A stretch of DNA of 64,000 bases from Maribacter caenipelagi (GCF_004364175.1 NZ_SNZW01000017.1:310001-374000); one strand, 5' to 3'. Positions 27,122-36,800 are shown, counted from the first letter of the stretch. The notes: generated from the letters alone by a model not told the origin. Made by a program: numbers and translations.

Positions 27122-30100
27122 ATGTTTCAAAGATTTATAGATCGTCCCGTACTTTCTACGGTTATTTCGATTATTATAGTTATTCTAGGTGTTTTAGGTT
27201 TAACAACCTTGCCTATAGAACAATACCCTGAAATTGCACCACCAACGGTACAGGTTACAAGTACCTATACAGGTGCAAATGCAGAAACCGTACTTAATAG
27301 TGTTGTAATTCCATTAGAAGAGCAAATTAATGGTGTTGAAGACATGTTGTACATGACCTCTAACGCAAGTAATGATGGTGCCTCAACCATAAATGTATTT
27401 TTTAAGTTAGGTACAGACCCTGATATTGCTACCGTAAACGTGCAGAACAGAGTTGCAAGAGCAAACAGTGTATTACCTCAAAGTGTTGTTCAAACAGGAG
27501 TTATTACTCAAAAATCTCAAACCAGTGCATTATTATTCTTCTCCTTATTTTCTGATAATGATGAGTACGATGCAACGTTTGTAGAAAACTATGCTAAAAT
27601 TAATATCGTACCAAAATTACAACGTATCGAAGGTGTAGGTAACGTTACAGTTTTTGGAGCTAAAGATTATTCTATGCGTATCTGGATTAATCCAGAAAAA
27701 ATGGCTGCTTACAAGCTAATGCCATCTGATATTCAAGCAGCTCTTGCAGAACAAAATCTCGAAGCAGCAACGGGTAAAATTGGTGAAAATGCCGATGGTG
27801 TTTATGAGTATGTATTAAAATATAAAGGTCGCCTTTCTAATGAAGCCGAATATGAAGACATCATTATTAAAGCTGAAGAAAACGGACAGTTTTTAAGACT
27901 TAAAGATGTCGCCGAAATTGAATTGGGAGCTTTTAATTATGGAACTAAAAATGAAGGCATGGGTAAGCCCGGTGCTGCCGTTGGTGTTTTTCAAACTTCT
28001 GGATCAAATGCGAATGCAATTATCGAAGAAATTCAAATTATCTTAGAAGAGAGCAAGGTAGATTTCCCTAAAGGATTAGACTATGTTATTCCTTATAACA
28101 CAAAAGATTTCTTGAGTGCATCTATAGATCACGTAATACAAACTTTGATTGAGGCCTTTTTATTGGTATTCTTAGTAGTATTCCTATTTTTACAAGACTT
28201 TAGATCGACATTAATACCCGCCATTGCTGTACCGGTAGCAATTATTGGTACATTTTTCTTCCTCTCATTATTTGGGTATTCTATTAACATGTTAACGCTA
28301 TTTGCGATGATACTCGCCATTGGTATTGTAGTGGATGATGCTATTGTAGTGGTAGAAGCCGTGCATGCCAAAATGGAAGAAGGCGCTACAAATGCTAAAA
28401 CGGCTACGAAATCTGCTATGTCAGAAATATCTGGTGCTATTATTTCTATTACTTTGGTAATGTCGGCAGTATTTATTCCTGTATCATTTATCAGCGGATC
28501 TTCGGGTGTATTCTATCAACAATTCGGAATTACACTAGCAATTGCAATTCTTATTTCTGCAGTAAATGCATTGACACTAAGTCCGGCTTTGGCTGCTCTT
28601 TTATTAAAGCCTCATCATACATCCGAAGAAAAAAAGAAAGGTGTTGTAAAACGTTTCTTCTCAGCTTTCAACACTGGTTTTGATGCCGTAACCAATAAAT
28701 ATATTGGATCAGTTAAATATATAGCAAAAAGAAATTGGCTTACCGGGGTGTCCCTTGTAATATTCGCTATTATAGCAATTTTATTATTTCAATCTACGCC
28801 TACAGGCTTTATACCGAATGAGGATCAAGGGCTATTATTTGCCGATGTTACCATGCCTCCCGGTACTACTTTAGAGCAAACACAAAAGACTGTAAAGAAG
28901 CTCGACTCTATTTATGCTTCTATGGATATCATAAAAGATAGAATGAATATTACCGGTTTCAGTATTCTGAACAGTGTTAACGGTGGTTCATATGGTTTCT
29001 CTGTACTTCGTCTTAAAGATTGGGGCGAAAGAGAAGGAGAAGGAGAATCAGTACAAGAAGTAATAGGAAGTCTTTTCGCAAAAACAGCGGGATTAAAAGA
29101 TGCTAAAATATTCTTCTTCACACCACCAAGTGTTCGTGGTTTTGGTAACTCTACCGGTTTTGAAATGAACTTGCAGAGTAAAGATGCCGATGATTGGCAA
29201 ACCGTAAACAAAGTTACCAATGAGTTCTTAGGTGCTATCAACGCACGACCAGAGGTACAATACGCAATTACAAACTTTAATGCCAACTTCCCTCAATATG
29301 AATTAGATGTTGATGTTGAGAAAACCAAAATGGCAGGTTTAACTGTAACTGATATTTTTAGTGCAATGCAAGGATATTATGGTGGTCTTTATACTACCGA
29401 TTTCAATAAATTCGGTAAGCAATACCGTGTAATGATCCAAGCTAAACCAGAAGATAGAGCCGACGAAAATTCATTAAACCATATTTTTGTAACCAATGCC
29501 AATGGAGAGTCGGTTGCTGTATCTCAATTTGTATCGTTGAAGAAAATTTACGGTCCTGAGCTGGTAAGTAGATTTAACCTTTTAAGTTCAGTGAAAATTA
29601 ACGGAGCTATGAACCCTGGGTATTCAACCGGCGATGCGATAAAAGCAATTGAAGAGGTAGCTGCAGAAGTATTGCCTAATAACTATACCTATGAATATTC
29701 TGGTCTAACTAAAGAAGAAAATAGCGCAGGTAGCCAAACTATCATCATATTTATATTGAGTTTGGTATTTGTATACTTCTTATTAAGCGCTCAGTACGAA
29801 TCGTATATTTTACCATTATCAATTATACTTTCACTACCCGTAGGTATTGCAGGTGCCATTGGTTTTGTAAGTATAGCCGGACTTGAAAACAATATCTATT
29901 TTCAGATTGCATTGATTATGCTTATTGGTCTACTTTCTAAAAACGCTATTCTTATTGTAGAGTTCGCATTGCAACGTAGAAAACACGGTATGTCGATTAT
30001 TGATTCTGCTATTGATGGTGCAAAAGCAAGACTTAGACCAATTTTAATGACATCATTCGCCTTTATTCTTGGTTTAATGCCATTGGCACTTTCATCGGGT

Positions 30101-30259
30101 ATTGGTGCTGTAGGTAATAGATCTATTGGTATGAGTGCTGTTGGTGGTATGTTAATCGGTACCATATTCGGTGTATTCGTAATACCAGCTTTGTACGTTA
30201 TTTTCCAGACTATTCAAGAGCGTTTTACTGGTGCTCCACAACCAACTATTGAAGAATAA
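27122..30259 (+). CDS. RND multidrug efflux permease (HAE1/AcrB family)
   Basis: A 1045-residue AcrB-like proton-driven pump of normal length: 12 TM helices, two large periplasmic loops, and the intramembrane proton-relay aspartates D405 and D406 in TM4 (GIVVDDAIVVVE). The N-terminus MFQRFIDRPVLSTVISIIIVILG is typical of the hydrophobe/amphiphile exporter group rather than metal exporters: the proton relay is a DD pair, unlike CusA-type pumps. It exports drugs, bile-salt-like or other amphiphiles from the periplasm. The operon continues with the outer-membrane factor 16 bp after the stop. Confidence 0.95.
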   Translation: MFQRFIDRPVLSTVISIIIVILGVLGLTTLPIEQYPEIAPPTVQVTSTYTGANAETVLNSVVIPLEEQINGVEDMLYMTSNASNDGASTINVFFKLGTDPDIATVNVQNRVARANSVLPQSVVQTGVITQKSQTSALLFFSLFSDNDEYDATFVENYAKINIVPKLQRIEGVGNVTVFGAKDYSMRIWINPEKMAAYKLMPSDIQAALAEQNLEAATGKIGENADGVYEYVLKYKGRLSNEAEYEDIIIKAEENGQFLRLKDVAEIELGAFNYGTKNEGMGKPGAAVGVFQTSGSNANAIIEEIQIILEESKVDFPKGLDYVIPYNTKDFLSASIDHVIQTLIEAFLLVFLVVFLFLQDFRSTLIPAIAVPVAIIGTFFFLSLFGYSINMLTLFAMILAIGIVVDDAIVVVEAVHAKMEEGATNAKTATKSAMSEISGAIISITLVMSAVFIPVSFISGSSGVFYQQFGITLAIAILISAVNALTLSPALAALLLKPHHTSEEKKKGVVKRFFSAFNTGFDAVTNKYIGSVKYIAKRNWLTGVSLVIFAIIAILLFQSTPTGFIPNEDQGLLFADVTMPPGTTLEQTQKTVKKLDSIYASMDIIKDRMNITGFSILNSVNGGSYGFSVLRLKDWGEREGEGESVQEVIGSLFAKTAGLKDAKIFFFTPPSVRGFGNSTGFEMNLQSKDADDWQTVNKVTNEFLGAINARPEVQYAITNFNANFPQYELDVDVEKTKMAGLTVTDIFSAMQGYYGGLYTTDFNKFGKQYRVMIQAKPEDRADENSLNHIFVTNANGESVAVSQFVSLKKIYGPELVSRFNLLSSVKINGAMNPGYSTGDAIKAIEEVAAEVLPNNYTYEYSGLTKEENSAGSQTIIIFILSLVFVYFLLSAQYESYILPLSIILSLPVGIAGAIGFVSIAGLENNIYFQIALIMLIGLLSKNAILIVEFALQRRKHGMSIIDSAIDGAKARLRPILMTSFAFILGLMPLALSSGIGAVGNRSIGMSAVGGMLIGTIFGVFVIPALYVIFQTIQERFTGAPQPTIEE

Positions 30260-30275
30260 AAGAACTAAAGAAATC

Positions 30276-31679
30276 ATGAATAAAATAATATCAAATAAAC
30301 TTTTACTGGTTGCCTTTCTGCCGCTGTTGTTGCAGTCTTGCTTTACGGCAAAAACATACGAGCGACCAGAAATTGAAACAGAAAACTTGTATAGAACAGA
30401 CAATTTGCCACAAGATAGTGTGTCGTTTGCGTCGGTTTCTTACCAAGACTTATTTACAGATTCTTATTTGAATACCTATATTCAAAAAGGTCTAGAAAAC
30501 AACCTTGACATTCGCATTGCGCTGCAGAGCATTGCGGCTGCAGAGGCTTATGTGAAGCAAGGTAAGGCTGGTTACTTACCAACAGTTAACGCTGCGGCAA
30601 GTGCGACTAGAACGGCGAAAAACAGTGAAAATGGACAATTTGGAAGCTTATTCACCCAACCTTATAACCAGTTTGAAACTTCTGGTACTATTTCTTGGGA
30701 GGCAGACATTTGGGGCAAAATCAGAAGTACAAAACGTGCTAGTGATGCCAGCTACTTACAAACCGTAGCTGCACACAAGGCTGTAAAAACTAGTTTAGTT
30801 GCACAAATTGCTACTACTTACTATCAAATTTTAGCCTTAGATAAACAAATTTCTGTTACCGAAGAAACCATAGAAAACCGTTCTAAAAGTTTAGAAACCA
30901 TAACGGCTTTAAAAGAAGCAGGGCAAGCTAATCAGGTTGGTGTTGACCAAACTGCAGCACAACTATATAGTGCTCAAAGTCAATTGTTAGACCTTAAAAA
31001 TCTACTTTATCAAGCGGAAAATACCTTGAGCATTTTATTAAGTGAAGAACCACAAACTTACGAGCGCAGTTCACTAGACGAGCAGTCTTTAGCTAACGAA
31101 ATGCAATTAGGTGTACCTGCTCTTTTACTTCGAAACAGACCTGATATTATGCAGGCGGAATATAGCTTAGTAAATAGTTTTGAATTAACGAACGTTGCTA
31201 GAAGTAACTTTTACCCATCTATAACGTTATCTGCACAAGGCGGATTTCAAAGTTTAGATCTTGATAATTGGATAGATTCTAGTTCAATATTCGCTAATTT
31301 GGTTGGTGGTTTAACACAGCCCATTTTTAACGGTAGAAAAATTAGAACTGCTTACGAAGTTGCGCAGGCTCAACAAGAACAGGCAGTGTATATGTTTAAG
31401 AAAACACTATTAAATGCTGGTCAAGAAGTATCTAATGCTTTGTATGATTACAATATCTCTTTAGAAAAAGAAGAGTTCATTACAAAACAAGTATTGGCTT
31501 TAAAGAGAGCAGAAAGTAATTCAGAAGAATTATTGAACAGTGGCTATTTAACCTATTTAGACCTTTTGACTGCTAGAGAAAATGCCTTAAATGCTGAACT
31601 TAGCTTGGTTGACAACAAACTTTCTCAATTATCTGCAACGGTAGAATTATATCGTTCTCTTGGTGGTGGATGGCAATAG
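30276..31679 (+). CDS. Outer-membrane efflux lipoprotein (NodT/TolC family)
   Basis: A 467-residue outer-membrane factor from the ATG at 30276. The start is preferred over an earlier in-frame non-ATG codon because it gives a clean lipoprotein signal with lipobox LLQSC (about residue 21). Two OEP repeats follow, with the usual AxxYF/helical coiled-coil pattern (SIAAAEAYVKQGKAGYLPTV; LLRNRPDIMQAEYSLV). It forms the trimeric channel for the RND pump. The stop TAG lies 17 bp before the first remaining codon of the degraded TetR gene. Confidence 0.93.
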   Translation: MNKIISNKLLLVAFLPLLLQSCFTAKTYERPEIETENLYRTDNLPQDSVSFASVSYQDLFTDSYLNTYIQKGLENNLDIRIALQSIAAAEAYVKQGKAGYLPTVNAAASATRTAKNSENGQFGSLFTQPYNQFETSGTISWEADIWGKIRSTKRASDASYLQTVAAHKAVKTSLVAQIATTYYQILALDKQISVTEETIENRSKSLETITALKEAGQANQVGVDQTAAQLYSAQSQLLDLKNLLYQAENTLSILLSEEPQTYERSSLDEQSLANEMQLGVPALLLRNRPDIMQAEYSLVNSFELTNVARSNFYPSITLSAQGGFQSLDLDNWIDSSSIFANLVGGLTQPIFNGRKIRTAYEVAQAQQEQAVYMFKKTLLNAGQEVSNALYDYNISLEKEEFITKQVLALKRAESNSEELLNSGYLTYLDLLTARENALNAELSLVDNKLSQLSATVELYRSLGGGWQ

Positions 31680-31695
31680 GTCGATGCTTTAAAAA

Positions 31696-32235
31696 ATGCA
31701 AAAAAACTAAATATATTGAACAGGCATTAGTGCTTTTCTCTAAATATGGATGCAAAAGGGTCGGAATGGATGATGTTGCTGAGACCCTTGGCATCTCTAT
31801 AAAACATTTTATGAAGTTTTTGAAAACAAGAGTAATAATATACAGGAAAGTGTTTCACTTTTACTAAGTCGAACGCATGATAAAAAAAATCAGGTTTTTT
31901 AAAACTTCTGATCAAACGCCAAACCCATTTATTTATATTATTCATATTTATAGCGTAGGACTTAAGGAGCTAAAAACCCTAAGTCCTACTTTTTTATATA
32001 GCCTGAAGAAATATTAGCCTCAATCCTATAGGCTTTATGACAATTTTACCCAAGCCGTCGTTTGGACCTACGTTTTGGATTTACTGCAGGAAGCAAAGAC
32101 TAAAGGACTTTTAAGAGACAATATAAACAATAAGTACAAATACGAGCTATTTCACCTTAGAATCAATGAGGTTATAGTACAGATGAACTTTTGGAACATT
32201 TAATCAAAGTGCCGATGCATGGCATTAAAAAATAG
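31696..32235 (+). pseudogene. Degraded TetR/AcrR family regulator
   Basis: Fragments of a TetR regulator appear in order across three frames. They are an N-terminal helix-turn-helix (YIEQALVLFSKYGCKRVGMD and DVAETLGIS), a segment KTFYEVFENKSNN with VSLLLSRTHD, a segment with SDQTPNPF and SVGLKELKTLSPTFLYSLKKY, then PQSYRLYDNFTQAVVWTYV, LLRDNINNK and RINEVIVQMN, and a last EHLIKVPMHGIKK before TAG (32233-32235). Lesions: a frameshift in the A-run 31700-31706, one missing A near 31801-31804, one extra T near 31895-31900, an in-frame TAG at 32015-32017, and a short deletion near 32188. It sits directly behind the RND operon, where such repressors often occur. A 65-codon open frame at its start is only a fragment. 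Confidence 0.85.
31955..31995 (+). terminator. Terminator-like hairpin inside the degraded TetR gene
   Basis: Perfect 10-bp arms GTAGGACTTA (31955-31964) and TAAGTCCTAC (31980-31989), a 15-base loop, then a T-run (31990-31995). It could stop transcripts from the upstream efflux operon. It overlaps former coding sequence. Confidence 0.55.
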
Positions 32236-32241
32236 AAAGTT

Positions 32242-32739
32242 TTATCTCAGCACAAAACCTTTTGCCGCCCACCATGGATGAATTTCTATTTGTAACCTAC
32301 CTGCCTTTACCATAGGGTCTGCATTTGCCAAACTATCTGCAATTTCAATATTTGGCGTATTGTAAATTGTTATTCCCCTTATATCTCCATCATCTCCAAA
32401 AGGTCCGGAAATATCGGCATATCCTAATTCATACATTGTACCCAAATGTGCCATATGCAGACTTTGTAAACTATCTGCTTCTGCTTTAGGTTGATCACGG
32501 TTTGGTCCACTTTTTAAAAAAGCAATATAATACTCTTGCATAAGTACGGTGTCCTTGGTTTTTTCATCTACATAATCAAAAATTTGAAAACCTTTCTTGG
32601 TAAGCTCTGTCTTCAACTGCGTCGCCGATTTCTTTTGTTCTTTGGGTTCAACGGTTGCAATTTCCGTTGTCTTTTCTTTACAAGCCTGTATGAACATCAA
32701 CGCTATTAATACCAAACAAATGTTTCTACTCCTTACCAT
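32242..32739 (-). CDS. YCII-domain lipoprotein
   Basis: A 165-residue protein: lipoprotein signal with lipobox MFIQAC (Cys at about residue 20), a Lys/Glu-rich linker, and a C-terminal YCII-related domain (about 65-160) with the family pattern HMAHLGTMYELGYADISGPFGDDGDIRGITIY and a DPMVKAG helix start. YCII domains resemble ferredoxin-like barrels and some act as dehalogenase- or isomerase-like enzymes; the substrate is unknown. The gene start overlaps the CYTH gene end by 7 bp, so the two are co-translated. Confidence 0.75.
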   Translation of the reverse strand: MVRSRNICLVLIALMFIQACKEKTTEIATVEPKEQKKSATQLKTELTKKGFQIFDYVDEKTKDTVLMQEYYIAFLKSGPNRDQPKAEADSLQSLHMAHLGTMYELGYADISGPFGDDGDIRGITIYNTPNIEIADSLANADPMVKAGRLQIEIHPWWAAKGFVLR

Positions 32740-33200
32740 AAATTAAAAGGTGTTTTGCTTAATTGAGAATTATAATATTTTACTTCTCCTGTTACCTCGG
32801 CTCCAAGCCAAGCAGGTTTATCAAAATATTCATTTTCATCGTTCAATTCGATTTCAGCCACTGTTAATCCTTCATTTTCATCATGAAATTCATCTACTTC
32901 ATAAACATGGTTTCCTACCGGTACTTCATATCTATATTTATCTAGAATTCCTTTTTCACACAACTTCAAAAGATTTTCTGCATCTTCTACAGTAATTTCC
33001 TTTTCCCATTCAAATCTAGAAGTGCCTGAAGTATTCGATTTCCCTTTTACGGTAATAAAGCCCAAATCTCCTTTGATTCTGACCCTAACCGTTCTATCGG
33101 GATGTGTATTTAAAAAACCTTGAACAATTCTGGTTTTAGAACTTGCTTCAGACTTATAATCGTCTGATTTGACCAAAAATTTACGTTCTATTTCTATCAT
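32733..33200 (-). CDS. CYTH domain protein (triphosphate tunnel metalloenzyme)
   Basis: A 155-residue CYTH protein with the N-terminal ExExK signature (MIEIERKFLVK) and paired basic and acidic residues lining the tunnel (RVRIKGD, FEWEKEI, YEVDEFHDENEGL, AEIELNDEN). The family hydrolyses inorganic or nucleoside triphosphates, or cyclises ATP. Short bacterial members such as this are usually tripolyphosphatases. It is the first gene of a two-gene minus-strand unit and diverges from dinB. Confidence 0.88.
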   Translation of the reverse strand: MIEIERKFLVKSDDYKSEASSKTRIVQGFLNTHPDRTVRVRIKGDLGFITVKGKSNTSGTSRFEWEKEITVEDAENLLKLCEKGILDKYRYEVPVGNHVYEVDEFHDENEGLTVAEIELNDENEYFDKPAWLGAEVTGEVKYYNSQLSKTPFNLW

Positions 33201-33265
33201 ATGAATGGGTTAATCTACTATCCTTAAAACTAAGATAAGTCTTAAATTTGCTTATGCCCAATGAA

Positions 33266-34357
33266 ATGCCTTTGCGAAAAATTATTCATGTTGATATGGA
33301 TGCATTCTATGCTTCTGTAGAAGAATTGGACAACCCAGATTTAAAGGGAAAACCTTTGGCAGTAGGTGGAAGTGAAAAAAGAGGTGTTGTTTCTGCCGCC
33401 AATTACGAAGCTCGTAAATTTGGGGTGCGCAGTGCTATGAGTGGATTTCAAGCAAAAAAAAACTGTCCGCAGTTGACTTTTGTAAAACCGAGATTTGACC
33501 GATATAAAGAAATTTCGAAAATAATACGCTCTATATTTTTCGAATACACAGATCTGGTAGAACCGCTGTCTCTTGACGAAGCTTATCTTGATGTTACGGT
33601 TAATAAAAAAGGAAATCCTTCTGCGACCATGCTTGCCACTGAAATAAGGCAACGTATTCTTGAAAAAACAGGCTTAAATGCATCTGCAGGCATATCTATC
33701 AATAAATTTATTGCTAAAATTGCCAGCGATATCAATAAACCTAACGGACAAAAAACGGTTAACCCTGAAGAGGTGATTCCCTTTTTAGAAGAATTAGATA
33801 TTAGAAAATTCTACGGTGTTGGTAAAGTTACTGCTGAAAAAATGTACAAGCTTGGCATTTTCACCGGAAACGATTTAAAAAGCAAATCAATTGAATTTTT
33901 AGCCGAAAATTTTGGCAAAAGCGGACCTTACTATTATCATGTAGTACGTGGAATTCACAATAGTGAAGTTAAACCGCATCGTATACCTAAATCTGTCGGT
34001 GCAGAAAGAACCTTCAATGAAAATTTAAGTAGTGAGATTTTTATGCTTGAGCGTTTAGAGCATATTGCCCAAGAACTAGAAAGAAGATTGACAAAATCTA
34101 AGGTTGCCGGTAAAACCATTACCTTAAAAATAAAATACAGTGATTTTACCTTGAATACAAGAAGTAAAACAATGCCCTATTTTATCGCAGATAAAGACCT
34201 CATCTTAGAAACCGCAAAAGATCTTTTATATCAAGAGGAGTTGCAAAATTCGGTTAGACTATTAGGAATCTCACTTTCTAATTTAAATACTGAAGATAAG
34301 ACCACTAAAAAAAATGATGACAAATCAATTTTGGTACAATTAAAATTCGAATTTTAA
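33266..34357 (+). CDS. dinB: DNA polymerase IV (Y-family)
   Basis: A Y-family translesion polymerase of about 363 residues. Catalytic motifs: HVDMDAFYASVE (metal-binding Asp, steric gate region), SLDEAYLDV (second metal site), and the little-finger domain after residue 240. The C-terminus lacks an obvious beta-clamp peptide of the QLxLF type, although it ends LVQLKFEF. Two ATGs are possible, at 33254 and 33266. The latter is preferred because a -7 element TAAATTTG (33243-33250) would place the transcript start near 33256, and the protein then begins PLRKIIHVDMD like its relatives. Confidence 0.92.
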   Translation: MPLRKIIHVDMDAFYASVEELDNPDLKGKPLAVGGSEKRGVVSAANYEARKFGVRSAMSGFQAKKNCPQLTFVKPRFDRYKEISKIIRSIFFEYTDLVEPLSLDEAYLDVTVNKKGNPSATMLATEIRQRILEKTGLNASAGISINKFIAKIASDINKPNGQKTVNPEEVIPFLEELDIRKFYGVGKVTAEKMYKLGIFTGNDLKSKSIEFLAENFGKSGPYYYHVVRGIHNSEVKPHRIPKSVGAERTFNENLSSEIFMLERLEHIAQELERRLTKSKVAGKTITLKIKYSDFTLNTRSKTMPYFIADKDLILETAKDLLYQEELQNSVRLLGISLSNLNTEDKTTKKNDDKSILVQLKFEF

Positions 34358-34756
34358 TTGTTCTTGTACAAAGCGAACCATGTTACCTTAGCTTACTTCT
34401 TAAATTATTTTTTGCAATATATTAGATAAGTAAATTGTTTTTATTAATAGTTTACCTATTATAAAATGACTTGGCACCATAATGACCTCAACGCATATTT
34501 ACAACTTATTAATTACACATTTAGGGAATAAAAAAAGTTCTAATTACTAAGGTTTGTTGTAAATACTTCCATTTTCAAAGAAAAATAATCTCTTTTGTGT
34601 TCAACTTTTTTCATAACTTTTTAAAGTATACCCAACGAACACTTAAACATTTACACTAATCCTCCCTTAAAATTTTAACTGTCACCCGTAAATTTTTAGC
34701 TTTATAGCAAATTGCTATGAAAAAGAAATTTTAATTATTACTCTAAACTACACAGA
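34358..34756. other. Long intergenic region before PAS gene
   Basis: 399 bp between dinB and the PAS gene, very AT-rich. It holds an inverted repeat with arms ATAGCA (34704-34709) and TGCTAT (34713-34718) that could be an operator, and a five-codon open frame ATG-AAA-AAG-AAA-TTT-TAA at 34717-34734. No RNA gene, repeat or convincing longer reading frame was seen. Confidence 0.5.
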
Positions 34757-35281
34757 ATGATAGATTTAAAAGATTACGACAAAGCCGTAATCAAGTTTAG
34801 AAAGAGCTTAAACTTTACGATGTTACCTGTTCTCTCTTGGGATTTTTATGCTTCTAATTATGAAGAAATAAAACAAACCGAAGAAGATTCTGTTGCCTTG
34901 TTAAGTTTGGTTTCTGCCAATTCTTGGAATATTGATACCGAAATTCTCGATACCAGATTAAAAACCAATAAGAATGTTATAGTGGTAACAGATGCTAAAT
35001 TAAACATTGTTTTTGCTACCAAGAACATGTGGAATATGAGTCAATACTATCCTGAAGAAGTTATAGGTAAAAGTCCTAAAATGTTTCAAGGTAGTTTGAC
35101 ATCAAAATCTACCTTAAAAGTGGTTTCTGAAGCAGTAAAAGAAAAGAAACCTTTTGAAGTCACAGTAGTTAACTATAGAAAAGATGGAACTACGTATAAA
35201 TGTTGGATTCAAGGAGAACCTATTTTCGACAATAAAGGAGACATCGTTAATTTTATAGCCTTTGAAAAAGAAGTTGCTTAA
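34757..35281 (+). CDS. Stand-alone PAS domain protein
   Basis: A 174-residue protein with one PAS domain (about 75-172) and a short helical N-terminal part. The helix region GKSPKMFQGSLTS matches the consensus of LOV-type PAS domains, but the flavin-linked Cys position is Pro (P107), so a light-sensing photocycle of the LOV kind is unlikely. There is no kinase, GGDEF or DNA-binding output domain, so it probably signals by binding a partner. It has its own promoter region and a bidirectional terminator shared with pyk. Confidence 0.75.
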   Translation: MIDLKDYDKAVIKFRKSLNFTMLPVLSWDFYASNYEEIKQTEEDSVALLSLVSANSWNIDTEILDTRLKTNKNVIVVTDAKLNIVFATKNMWNMSQYYPEEVIGKSPKMFQGSLTSKSTLKVVSEAVKEKKPFEVTVVNYRKDGTTYKCWIQGEPIFDNKGDIVNFIAFEKEVA

Positions 35282-35300
35282 CTTTTGATAGTTAAAGCAT

Positions 35301-35334
35301 AAAAAAGGGTCGCTAAATAAGCGACCCTTTTTTT
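35301..35334. terminator. Bidirectional terminator between PAS gene and pyk
   Basis: A-run plus arms AAAGGGTCGC and GCGACCCTTT around a 7-base loop (35314-35320), with Ts on the 3' side and As on the 5' side. It works as an intrinsic terminator on both strands, ending the PAS gene (plus) and pyk (minus). Confidence 0.9.
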
Positions 35335-35357
35335 ATGAATTATAGTATTAAACCTGA

Positions 35358-36800
35358 CTAAATATCGCCTGATTCTATTTCACTAACTCTTAATGTATTT
35401 ACCATTCCTTTATCTTTAATAGGCATTGCCGCAAGGCTAATTATCATATCCCCTACTTGCAAATATCCTTTATTAAAAGCTATACGGTTTACATCATCGA
35501 CAGTATCATCTGTAGATACAAATTTATCATAGTAAAAAGCTTTTACACCCCATAATAGATTCAATTGCGTTAGTATTCTTTTATTCGATGTAAACACAAG
35601 AATATGTGAACTTGGTCTCCATGCAGAAATTTGAAAAGCGGTGTAACCACTATTGGTTAAAGTAGAAATTGCCTTCGCTTTAATATCATCTGCCATTGTA
35701 GCGGCATGATAACAAATAGATTTAGTAATGAATCTCTTTGTACGAATATGTGGTGGATCGTGCGGTACCTTAATTAAATCTGAACCTTCAACACTCTCTA
35801 AAATGCTTGACATTTTTTCAATTACCTGTACAGGATAATTACCAACAGAAGTTTCACCAGATAACATTACTGCATCTGCACCATCCATAACAGAGTTTGC
35901 AACATCATTTACTTCTGCTCTTGTTGGTGTAAGACTAGTAATCATTGTCTCCATCATTTGGGTAGCGATAATTACAGGTATTCTAGCTTTCTTAGCTTTT
36001 AAAACTAATTGCTTTTGAATTAACGGAACTTCATGGGCAGGAACCTCAACACCTAGATCTCCACGAGCAACCATTAGACCATCACAGTAAGCAACAATCT
36101 TATCTATATTTTCAACAGCCTCAGGTTTCTCAATTTTAGCAATAATCGGAATTTTATGTTCTGAGTGCTTATTGATTATGTTCTGAAGATCAATTAAATC
36201 TTGACTGAAACGAACAAATGAAAGTGCGATCCAATCTACCTCTAAAGAAATAGCGAATTCGGCATCTTTAATATCCTTTTTTGTAAGTGCAGGTAAAGAA
36301 ATATTAGTATTCGGTAAGTTAACACCTTTCTTTGATTTTAATGGTCCACCTTGTATTACCTTGGCTAAAACTTCATCATCACCATTGGTCGTTACGACTT
36401 CGAACATTAATTTACCATCATCTAAAAGAATACGCTCCCCAGCTTTTACATCTCTAGGAAATTCTTTGTAATTCATGTAAACACGTTCTGCAGAACCTTC
36501 AAAAGGCTCTCCAGTTACAAATGTTATTTCATCACCTGGGCTAACTACAACATCACCGGCCATTACGCCCACGCGTAATTTAGGTCCTTGTAAATCTGCT
36601 AAAATAGATGTGTAAGTATCCATTTCATCATTTAATTCACGTATCATTTTTACACGCTCTTTAACATCATCGTAATCGGCATGAGAAAAATTTATTCTGA
36701 ATACATCTACTCCTGCATCTATCATGCTCCTGAGTACCTCTTTCTTGCTAGTTGCAGGTCCTAAGGTGGCTACAATTTTCGTCTTTTTTACAGTTGGCAT
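35358..36800 (-). CDS. pyk: Pyruvate kinase
   Basis: A 480-residue pyruvate kinase, normal length. It begins with KTKIVATLGPAT. The catalytic Lys lies in IPIIAKIEKPEAVENI, the metal and substrate motif in VARGDLGVEVP, and an allosteric-site C-domain follows (about 355-475). It converts phosphoenolpyruvate and ADP to pyruvate and ATP in glycolysis. The gene starts 2 bp after the IPExxxVDY gene, as is usual in Flavobacteriaceae. Confidence 0.98.
   Translation of the reverse strand: MPTVKKTKIVATLGPATSKKEVLRSMIDAGVDVFRINFSHADYDDVKERVKMIRELNDEMDTYTSILADLQGPKLRVGVMAGDVVVSPGDEITFVTGEPFEGSAERVYMNYKEFPRDVKAGERILLDDGKLMFEVVTTNGDDEVLAKVIQGGPLKSKKGVNLPNTNISLPALTKKDIKDAEFAISLEVDWIALSFVRFSQDLIDLQNIINKHSEHKIPIIAKIEKPEAVENIDKIVAYCDGLMVARGDLGVEVPAHEVPLIQKQLVLKAKKARIPVIIATQMMETMITSLTPTRAEVNDVANSVMDGADAVMLSGETSVGNYPVQVIEKMSSILESVEGSDLIKVPHDPPHIRTKRFITKSICYHAATMADDIKAKAISTLTNSGYTAFQISAWRPSSHILVFTSNKRILTQLNLLWGVKAFYYDKFVSTDDTVDDVNRIAFNKGYLQVGDMIISLAAMPIKDKGMVNTLRVSEIESGDI

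Noticed and set aside
27122-30259. RND pump as a CusA-type metal exporter
   Set aside because: TM4 carries the DD proton pair and the N-terminus of drug exporters; the methionine ladder of CusA was not seen.
31670-31867. A 65-codon open frame after the outer-membrane factor as an intact small regulator
   Set aside because: It contains only the helix-turn-helix of a TetR protein, then leaves the correct frame; the remainder is found in other frames downstream.
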